Assembly (NCBI GenBank): GCA_021106915.1
Contig: JAIOTH010000039.1
Coordinates: 1-6,363, forward strand
DNA: 6,363 nucleotides
From: a bacterium
GTDB lineage: Bacteria > Patescibacteriota > Patescibacteriia > UBA1558 > S5-K13
Reading direction: 5' to 3'
A program made the position numbers and the translations under genes. Of the stretch, positions 1 through 4,574 are shown piece by piece (position 1 is the stretch's first letter; every line of letters begins with the position of its first letter). The notes under the pieces were generated by a model, which saw only the letters and a list, made by a program, of their open reading frames with translations, had not been told where the DNA came from and ran no database searches.

Positions 1-34
1 GTTTATTATCATTAGCTTGCTCTGCGTCTATTAA

Positions 35-193
35 AAAATTTGGTCATTAATCCTTGCTAATACCATTCTGTTACTTTTGATAATAGAGAGTTATTTTGTT
101 GATAATGTTCATCAAAAAACAGAGGTTATTTGGGGAATGGCTCTAGGACTCATTTCAACAGTTTTGTTTTTCTTTGTTTTTAAGGCTTGGTAA
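35..193 (+). CDS. Possible 3' part of a small membrane protein gene (start not defined)
   Basis: From the stop at 32-34 to the TAA at 191-193 the frame encodes about 52 residues with two hydrophobic stretches: an N-terminal one (SLILANTILLLLII) and a C-terminal one (ALGLISTVLFFFVF), separated by a polar loop (ESYFVDNVHQKTEVIWG). That looks like a two-helix membrane hairpin. No ATG or GTG start is available before the first helix; TTG at 77 or ATG at 137 would cut into it. The adjacent frame (3-50) could supply an upstream part if there were a -1 shift in the A-run at 33-38. The possible hairpin terminator at the stop supports a plus-strand gene ending here. It may be a frameshifted or decayed gene tail, or chance. 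I do not recognise a family. Confidence 0.3.
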   Translation, partial: KIWSLILANTILLLLIIESYFVDNVHQKTEVIWGMALGLISTVLFFFVFKAW

Positions 194-216
194 TATACTA
201 AGCATTTTCTCTTTTT
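185..216 (+). terminator. Weak intrinsic terminator after the first reading frame
   Basis: GCTTGG (185-190) can pair with CTAAGC (198-203) with one G-U pair and a 7-base loop that holds the TAA stop. A T-rich run follows at 205-216. The stem is short and AT-rich, so this is a suggestion only. It would separate the upstream transcript from truB. Confidence 0.3.
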
Positions 217-228
217 CATAAGACCTTT

Positions 229-257
229 TTGCAAAAAATTTATACATCTGTTAATCT
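229..257 (+). promoter_or_regulatory. Candidate promoter of the truB fusion gene, possibly leaderless
   Basis: TTGCAA (229-234) and TAATCT (252-257) are separated by 17 bases, with TG at 249-250 giving an extended -10. A start 6-7 bases below the -10 would fall at about 263-264, on or next to the ATG at 264. No Shine-Dalgarno sequence is visible before that ATG, which agrees with a leaderless or very short-leader mRNA. The background is very AT-rich, so chance matches are possible. Confidence 0.4.
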
Positions 258-263
258 AAAAAT

Positions 264-1427
264 ATGACAAAACAATTCAAAAAAGTAGTAATTTTTGGAA
301 CTTTTGATATCATCCATCCTGGGCACATATCAATTTTTAAATTTGCCAAAAATTTAGCGGAAGAATTGTTTGTTGTTGTTGCTCGGGATCAAAATGTAAA
401 TAAAAATCGAGCCAGATTAGATAAAAGCTTTCAATTAATATTTAATGAAAAACAAAGATTAGAAAATTTAAAACAATATAAAATAATAGATAAAACAATC
501 TTAGGAGATCTGAAAGATCCCTTAGCTTTTTATAAACAAATTAAACCAGACTTAATTGTTTTAGGATATGACCAATATCAAAATGTAGATTTATTAAAAA
601 ATTTAGATGTTAAAATAAAAAAAGCTCCTGAATTTCACCCTGAATTATTCAAAACTCAAAAAATTAAAAAAATATTACCTGATGAAAATGCTGGCTTTTA
701 TTTAATTAATAAAGAAAAAGGTTGCCCCTCATTTAGAAATATTAGTATCCTTCGAAAAACTTTAGATATGAAAAAAATTGGTTTTGCTGGGACCTTAGAT
801 CCCATGGCTTCGGGATTAATGATTTTAGCTTCTGGAAAAGCTACTAAATTTCTAGATGCTTTTCATCTCTTAGGTAAAATTTATGAAGCAAAAATTGAAT
901 TGGGAAAAATTTCTGATACTTTTGATGCCGAAGGGAAAATTCAGAAATCAGGAATCAGGAATCAGGATAAAAAACCCACCAAAGATAAAATTGTTAAAAT
1001 ATTAGAAAAAAAATTCACTGGAACAATATTACAAACTCCGCCAATATTTAGTGCCAAAAAAATTAATGGCCAAAAAGCCTATAACTTAGCTCGCCAAAAT
1101 AAAAAAGTTAAATTGAAACCAGTTCCAATTACTATTAATGAGATTAAAATTATAAAATATAAATATCCGTTTTTAGATTTAAAAATAAACTGTTCTAAAG
1201 GAACATATATTCGTTCTATTGCCAATGATTTAGGACAAAAATTAAAAACTGGCGGAGTCTTAGTAAAGTTAATTAGAACTAACATTGGTTCTTTTAGTTT
1301 AAAAAATGCTCTTGAACAAAAGAATATTAATTTTAAAAATTTGGAAAAACATAAATTAAACATACTAGACATTGTAAAAAAGATGAATAATAATTTTCTA
1401 CAAAAAAAGAGTCATCTAGATAGATGA
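264..1427 (+). CDS. truB: Cytidylyltransferase (RibL/TagD-like) domain fused to tRNA pseudouridine-55 synthase TruB
   Basis: This is a 387-aa fusion protein. Residues 7-137 look like a cytidylyltransferase-family nucleotidyltransferase: GTFDIIHPGH (12-21) holds the HxGH nucleotide-binding motif, VVVARD (37-42) and NEKQRLE (61-67) follow, and LGYDQ (100-104) and FKTQKIKKI (129-137) complete a pattern closest to archaeal RibL FAD synthetases (FMN + ATP to FAD). Residues 140-387 are TruB, which isomerises U55 in the tRNA T-loop. It has GTLDP (176-180) with catalytic Asp179, KIYEAKIELG (205-214) with the active-site Tyr207, PPIFSAKKINGQKAYNLAR (259-277) and KGTYIRSIANDLG (312-324) with Arg317. 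The usual GH before the catalytic loop is GF (Phe174). No clear PUA domain follows, and the TruB part is shorter than the roughly 300-residue common form. Bacterial truB often neighbours ribF, the FAD synthetase gene, so the fusion partner makes sense. The ATG at 264 is chosen because the Rossmann strand starts at once. The TruB call is firm; the substrate of the N-terminal domain is inferred. Confidence 0.93.
   Translation: MTKQFKKVVIFGTFDIIHPGHISIFKFAKNLAEELFVVVARDQNVNKNRARLDKSFQLIFNEKQRLENLKQYKIIDKTILGDLKDPLAFYKQIKPDLIVLGYDQYQNVDLLKNLDVKIKKAPEFHPELFKTQKIKKILPDENAGFYLINKEKGCPSFRNISILRKTLDMKKIGFAGTLDPMASGLMILASGKATKFLDAFHLLGKIYEAKIELGKISDTFDAEGKIQKSGIRNQDKKPTKDKIVKILEKKFTGTILQTPPIFSAKKINGQKAYNLARQNKKVKLKPVPITINEIKIIKYKYPFLDLKINCSKGTYIRSIANDLGQKLKTGGVLVKLIRTNIGSFSLKNALEQKNINFKNLEKHKLNILDIVKKMNNNFLQKKSHLDR
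946..966 (+). repeat. Three tandem copies of a 7-bp repeat (AATCAGG) inside truB
   Basis: Perfect AATCAGG units stand at 946-952, 953-959 and 960-966. They encode part of residues 228-235 (KSGIRNQD), in the variable stretch after the DTFDAEG motif (218-224) of the TruB domain. Three units add exactly seven residues and stay in frame, but gain or loss of one unit would shift the frame. The tract is therefore slippage-prone. Confidence 0.85.
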
Positions 1428-1430
1428 CTC
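1402..1430 (-). terminator. Intrinsic terminator of the minus-strand propeller cassette
   Basis: A perfect 10-bp inverted repeat (1409-1418 GAGTCATCTA, 1421-1430 TAGATGACTC) is followed, read on the minus strand, by seven Ts (1408-1402). It lies 15 bases past the stop of the 59-aa gene. On the plus strand the stem is preceded by As and followed by no T-run, so it should act only on minus-strand transcription. It overlaps the truB 3' end: the codons for SHLDR and the TGA lie in the stem. Confidence 0.8.
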
Positions 1431-1445
1431 AAAACACATAAAAAT

Positions 1446-1625
1446 TTACTTCTCTATTAACTCAACAGATTGATTCTGCTGAGGCTGAGAAGAAAATAAC
1501 TTAGAAATTTCTTCTGCCTGTTCAGGTAATCGAGCCTTAAGCTCTTCCGCCTGTTTTTCAGAATGTATTGCTAACATTATGCTAGCATTACCATTACCGC
1601 TAACATTTAAAAATTTCAAACCCAT
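1446..1625 (-). CDS. Uncharacterised 59-aa protein, second gene of the propeller cassette
   Basis: An ATG at 1625-1623 opens a 59-codon frame ending in TAA at 1448-1446. GGGAGG sits four bases before the ATG, and the whole upstream 16 nt is identical to that of the propeller gene. The frame begins 19 bases after the propeller stop and ends 15 bases before a good terminator, so the two genes form an operon. The product starts MGLKFLNVSGNGNASIMLAI, continues with a charged amphipathic helix (about 22-44, SEKQAEELKARLPEQAEEIS) and ends in a Gln-rich polar tail (47-52). It has no clear signal peptide or long membrane helix. I recognise no family. The context suggests a job tied to the propeller protein, but no function can be assigned. 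The translation signals make it likely to be real. Confidence 0.75.
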   Translation of the reverse strand: MGLKFLNVSGNGNASIMLAIHSEKQAEELKARLPEQAEEISKLFSSQPQQNQSVELIEK

Positions 1626-1629
1626 AACA

Positions 1630-1646
1630 CCTCCCTTATATTTTTT
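1630..1646 (-). promoter_or_regulatory. Ribosome binding site of the 59-aa gene, leader copy 2
   Basis: On the minus strand the leader reads AAAAATATAAGGGAGG, then TGTT and ATG. GGAGGTG matches the 16S rRNA 3' end well. It is identical over 16 nt to the leader before the propeller gene and overlaps that gene's TAA (1647-1645). Its strength decides the start at 1625. Confidence 0.8.
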
Positions 1647-3078
1647 ACTTTAGAAATACAACTTTTCTAGTTTCAGTAGATTTACCTATTCTTAACATAC
1701 AAAAATAAATTCCTGAAACTACTTTTTGATTATTTTCATCTTTTCCATTCCAAAGGATAGAATGTTGACCAATATCAAATTGATCATTGATGAACGTTTT
1801 CACTTTTTGTCCTTTAACATTATAGATTGAAAGATTAACTTCACTATTTACTAAAAGCTGAAAGCTAATAGCTATTTTTGAATTAAATGGATTTGGATAA
1901 ATCTGTAAGCATTTTAATTCATTAATAGTCTCTTTTGTACTAGTTAGGGCTTCTCGAAAGGCAAAGAGCGACTGATGAGAAGCAACATAAACTCTATTAG
2001 AATCAATTGCCGATGAGTTTAAATATCCTTCTTGAGTATCATAACTCCATTGTAATTCTCCTTGATTATTAAGAGCTATAAAAAATCCCTCATCTGTTCC
2101 AATGTAAACTGTGTTATTGCTACCAATAGCTGAAGATGAATAAGAAACTTGACCAAGATTAGAAAATTCCCAAAGAAAATCTCCATTAAAACTTCGAGCT
2201 GTAATTCCTTGTCTATTTCCATAATAAAGACAATCATCACTAAATGCTAATGAAGAATATATAACATCATCATCTTCTCTTCTCCAATTTTGTTCTCCAT
2301 TTGCATCTATGGAGATGACACTACTACCCCAAACATCTTCCCAATAAGTAGCAACATAAATATTGCCATTCTCATCAATGGTTGGAGTTACTCTAACTCC
2401 TCCTGGTTCAACAACCAAGAATGAATTTACCCACCTTTCAGTCCCGTCTGGATTAAAGGCATAAATTTTAAAATCATACCATTGCCAAGCATTACCTAGG
2501 GTAGCAACATAAATATTACCAAATTGATCAATGGCTGGAGCTGAATTATAAATTCCTCCACCTAAAACATCCGTATTCCAATTCAAAGATCCGTCTAAAT
2601 TGAAATTCCAAAGTTTATCTCCACCACAAACATAGATAATATTTCCAAAAATACTAACATGGGAAATATCATCTCCAATTTCACAAGACCAATACAGACC
2701 AGCTGGTGAATAGGCTTTTAAACTATCACCACAGCCAAAATAAATCATTTCATTTTTAATGGCTATAACGGTTTTCACAGAATCCAAAGTTAAAATAGAA
2801 TCTATAATAACCCCTTGTGGACTGATTAAATAAATACCACTATTAGTCCCTAAAAAAATGGTTTTTTGACCATTAAATGATCCAATGCTAGGACCACCAT
2901 ATGGCGAGACATAAAAATTCAAACTAAGCTGCCAGTCTAATTCTCCATTCTGAGGACCAGCGTCCTCTGTTTTACCAGTATTCCTGAAATCATAATGAAA
3001 TTGACTCCAGTCTGCCAAAAGTTGTAAATTCAGAGTTAAAAAACTGAATACAACTATAAAAGCTCCTAATTTTTTCAT
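1645..3078 (-). CDS. Secreted PQQ-like beta-propeller protein with C-terminal FlgD-like/T9SS type A sorting domain
   Basis: This 477-aa protein has a signal peptide (MKKLGAFIVV..., hydrophobic core about 5-21, likely cut near LLA/D at residues 21-23), without a lipobox Cys. Residues about 25-375 are PQQ-like propeller repeats: G-x-x-x-W corners recur at NGELDW (44-49), DGSLNW (162-167), DGTERW (211-216), NGEQNW (260-265), NGDFLW (298-303) and QGELQW (339-344), alternating with SAPAIDQFGNIYVAT-type strands (179, 230, 274, 313, 354). This gives roughly seven blades. Residues 392-477 are a FlgD-Ig/T9SS type A domain: IYPNPFN (393-399), LSIYNVKGQKVKTF (416-429), GQHSILWNGKDENNQKVVSG (437-456) and a closing RKVVFLK. 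Such propellers usually serve as extracellular scaffolds or bind ligands; no catalytic residues are evident. The start is fixed by GGGAGG four bases upstream. Type 9 secretion needs an outer membrane, so the domain is unexpected in a Patescibacteria-like host. It may act as a stalk or adhesion domain, or mark transfer from a Bacteroidota-like donor. Confidence 0.9.
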   Translation of the reverse strand: MKKLGAFIVVFSFLTLNLQLLADWSQFHYDFRNTGKTEDAGPQNGELDWQLSLNFYVSPYGGPSIGSFNGQKTIFLGTNSGIYLISPQGVIIDSILTLDSVKTVIAIKNEMIYFGCGDSLKAYSPAGLYWSCEIGDDISHVSIFGNIIYVCGGDKLWNFNLDGSLNWNTDVLGGGIYNSAPAIDQFGNIYVATLGNAWQWYDFKIYAFNPDGTERWVNSFLVVEPGGVRVTPTIDENGNIYVATYWEDVWGSSVISIDANGEQNWRREDDDVIYSSLAFSDDCLYYGNRQGITARSFNGDFLWEFSNLGQVSYSSSAIGSNNTVYIGTDEGFFIALNNQGELQWSYDTQEGYLNSSAIDSNRVYVASHQSLFAFREALTSTKETINELKCLQIYPNPFNSKIAISFQLLVNSEVNLSIYNVKGQKVKTFINDQFDIGQHSILWNGKDENNQKVVSGIYFCMLRIGKSTETRKVVFLK

Positions 3079-3082
3079 AATT

Positions 3083-3098
3083 CCTCCCTTATATTTTT
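3083..3098 (-). promoter_or_regulatory. Ribosome binding site of the propeller gene, leader copy 1
   Basis: On the minus strand AAAAATATAAGGGAGG is followed by AATT and the ATG at 3078. The same 16 nt recurs before the 59-aa gene (1631-1646). It fixes the start codon. The three housekeeping genes whose starts can be examined in the window lack any such site. Confidence 0.85.
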
Positions 3099-3117
3099 GA
3101 ATTTCAAATTATTAAAT

Positions 3118-3146
3118 ATTTTACTGCTTTATATTAAAAAAGTCAA
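3118..3146 (-). promoter_or_regulatory. Candidate promoter of the propeller cassette
   Basis: Read on the minus strand, TTGACT (3146-3141) and TAAAAT (3123-3118) are separated by exactly 17 bases. The start would be near 3111, giving a leader of about 33 nt that contains the GGGAGG site. The -35 is one base from consensus and the -10 two bases away. The position fits a divergent arrangement with the rpsT promoter. Confidence 0.6.
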
Positions 3147-3190
3147 TGGAAATAAATTAATTAGTAATAATTTATTATGCATTTAAATTC

Positions 3191-3231
3191 TAATTTTATC
3201 CCCCACCTTGAGAAGGTGGGGGATAAAATTG
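3191..3231. repeat. Perfect 18-bp inverted repeat with 3-base loop between divergent promoters
   Basis: The arms at 3192-3209 (AATTTTATCCCCCACCTT) and 3213-3230 are exact reverse complements around GAG; a T-G pair could extend the stem by one. The centre is a CCCCCACC/GGTGGGGG block in an otherwise AT-only spacer. The repeat lies between the two divergent -35 boxes (3146 and 3242), so it is probably in neither main transcript. It could be an operator for a dimeric regulator, a bidirectional terminator insulating the two units, or a REP-like dispersed palindrome. Positions 3079-3317 hold nothing else beyond the two promoters and the propeller leader. Confidence 0.9.
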
Positions 3232-3241
3232 TTTAACAGGG

Positions 3242-3270
3242 TTGAAATAATCCAATTACTATGTTATATT
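3242..3270 (+). promoter_or_regulatory. Candidate promoter of rpsT
   Basis: TTGAAA (3242-3247) and TATATT (3265-3270) are separated by 17 bases, with TG at 3262-3263 giving an extended -10. A start near 3277 leaves a leader of about 41 nt. The inverted repeat ends 11 bases before the -35 box. The leader shows no Shine-Dalgarno sequence. Confidence 0.65.
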
Positions 3271-3317
3271 ATCTTCACGTTTGCCAAAACAATTTATTAT
3301 TTTAAACTTTAATTACT

Positions 3318-3602
3318 ATGCCAAATAAAAAATCCGCAATAAAAGAGTTGCGTAAAACAGCTAAAAGAACTGCTCGTAATAACCAAACTAAAAGAAGACT
3401 AAAATCTTTAATTAAAAAATTGGATATTATTTTAAATTCTGAGAACAAAGAAGAATCTAAAAAAATATATGACAAAATTCAAAAAATTGTTGATAAAGCT
3501 TCCAAAAATAAACATCCCTTTACACCTCAAAAAGCATCTAGAATTAAATCTAGGATGGCTAAAAAAATAAATAAAGCTAATTTAAAGACTAATCAAAAAT
3601 AA
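3318..3602 (+). CDS. rpsT: 30S ribosomal protein S20
   Basis: This 94-aa basic, mostly helical protein binds 16S rRNA and helps assemble the 30S subunit. It has the family's N-terminus (MPNKKSAIKELRKTAKRTAR, with RNNQTKRRLKSLIKK after it, residues 20-34) and the C-terminal signature IVDKASKNKHPFTPQKASRIKSRMAKKIN (57-85), matching the usual IDKAA-x-x-G-x-x-H-x-N-x-A-A-R-x-KSRL pattern with TPQKASR replacing the more common NKAAR. The length is normal (about 85-95). The start is the first ATG, at the conserved MPN; no Shine-Dalgarno site is visible. Its last 21 bases overlap the convergent holA gene. The neighbourhood is conserved in other bacteria: in Bacillus the delta-subunit gene and rpsT are also adjacent and convergent. 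No terminator is seen before holA. Confidence 0.96.
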   Translation: MPNKKSAIKELRKTAKRTARNNQTKRRLKSLIKKLDIILNSENKEESKKIYDKIQKIVDKASKNKHPFTPQKASRIKSRMAKKINKANLKTNQK

Positions 3603-4562
3603 ATTCAAAAGGGTCTTTGCTTTTAACTTAGAAGTTTTTATAGATCTATCTAATTGTAACAATTTTTGATAAATGAGTTTCAAATCTTTCAAAGAGTATA
3701 AATTTACTGAATTTATGCTCTTTTTGATTACAAAAGGATGTAATGATAAATATTTAGCTAAATTATTGATTGATACTTTTTCTTCTAAAGCAGATTTAAT
3801 TTGTAATAAAATCCGATATTGTCTAATAATCATAGTCAATAAATAATGCGGGCTAATACCCAATTCCAATTGTTCTTCCAATAATTTTACAGCTTCAATT
3901 TTTTTCTGATTAGCTAATTTTTCAGAAAGTAAAAAAATATTATCATTTAAGGAATAAGAAGCTAATTCTTTAATTGATTCTTCACTAATATCTTTATCTT
4001 GGTTGTAATTAGCAATTTTATCTATTTCTGATTTTAAAATCCAAAGATTATTACCAGACAAAGACAAAAGAAAATTAGCTAAATTTTTATTAATATTTTT
4101 ACCTTTTTCAGAAAACTTATCTTGAATCCAAGAACTTAATTTGTAATCTGGTAACTTAAAAAATTCCTGACTAAATTTGAAAGATTTTAATTTTTTGAAC
4201 AATTTTAAACAATTACCAGAAAGTGAATTTTGTCTAGAATGAGGTAAATTATTTTCATAAAAAACTACAATATTGTCATCCTGATCCTGATTAGATCCTA
4301 ATTTTTCTAAATAATCAAAAACCACTTCTAATAAATTTTTATCTGCTTTTTGTTGCAATAAATTTTTGATAATTATCAATTTTTTAGAAGACAAAAAGCC
4401 TCCTTGAAAAAATTCTTTAGCAAAATTTTCTACCTTAATATCTCCCTCTAAAACTACAATATTATAGCCAGACTCATCAACATCCTTGATAAATTTTGTT
4501 TTGATTTGCTCTAACTTTTCTTTAGAACTGTAATCATCTTCTCCGTATAAAAAAAATAACAT
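3582..4562 (-). CDS. holA: DNA polymerase III subunit delta (clamp-loader wrench)
   Basis: This 326-aa protein of the clamp loader opens the sliding clamp and loads it on primed DNA. The N-terminal domain starts with LFFLYGEDDYSSKEKL (2-17), the degenerate P-loop region of delta, followed by the FFQGGFLSSKKLIIIKNL segment (51-68), which is the family's most recognisable motif. A middle lid domain follows (WIQDKF 145-150, LANFLLSLSGNNLWILKSEIDKIANY 161-186). The C-terminal collar helices span about 208-326 (IFLLSEKLANQKKIEAVKLLEEQLELG, ISPHYLLTMIIRQYRILLQIK, LHPFVIKKSI, LDRSIKTSKLKAKTLLNLFL). Length is typical (about 320-345). The start ATG lies 12 bases after the upstream 594-aa gene's stop, so they are probably co-transcribed; no Shine-Dalgarno site is seen. 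The 3' end overlaps rpsT by 21 bases on the other strand. Base composition is very low in GC and typical of the host. Confidence 0.94.
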   Translation of the reverse strand: MLFFLYGEDDYSSKEKLEQIKTKFIKDVDESGYNIVVLEGDIKVENFAKEFFQGGFLSSKKLIIIKNLLQQKADKNLLEVVFDYLEKLGSNQDQDDNIVVFYENNLPHSRQNSLSGNCLKLFKKLKSFKFSQEFFKLPDYKLSSWIQDKFSEKGKNINKNLANFLLSLSGNNLWILKSEIDKIANYNQDKDISEESIKELASYSLNDNIFLLSEKLANQKKIEAVKLLEEQLELGISPHYLLTMIIRQYRILLQIKSALEEKVSINNLAKYLSLHPFVIKKSINSVNLYSLKDLKLIYQKLLQLDRSIKTSKLKAKTLLNLFLISL

Positions 4563-4574
4563 GGAATTAAATTT

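Noticed and set aside
946..966. CRISPR-like or larger satellite array
   Set aside because: Only three contiguous 7-bp units with no spacers; a simple tandem repeat.
1079..1372. 97-codon open frame on the minus strand inside truB
   Set aside because: It lies fully opposite the conserved TruB motifs, has no ribosome site, and its hydrophobic, Phe-rich product is what AT-rich antisense of a Lys-rich gene gives.
1425..1427. UGA recoding as in Gracilibacteria/SR1
   Set aside because: All other frames are free of in-frame TGA, and readthrough of truB would add only about ten residues; nothing supports recoding.
3010..3078. Lipoprotein signal on the propeller protein
   Set aside because: There is no Cys in the first 100 residues near the predicted cleavage site (LLAD), so a plain signal peptidase site is more likely.
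3583..3619. Possible hairpin (AAAGAC/GTCTTT) as terminator of rpsT
   Set aside because: The stem is only 6-7 bp with a loop of more than 20 bases and sits inside holA; too weak to call.
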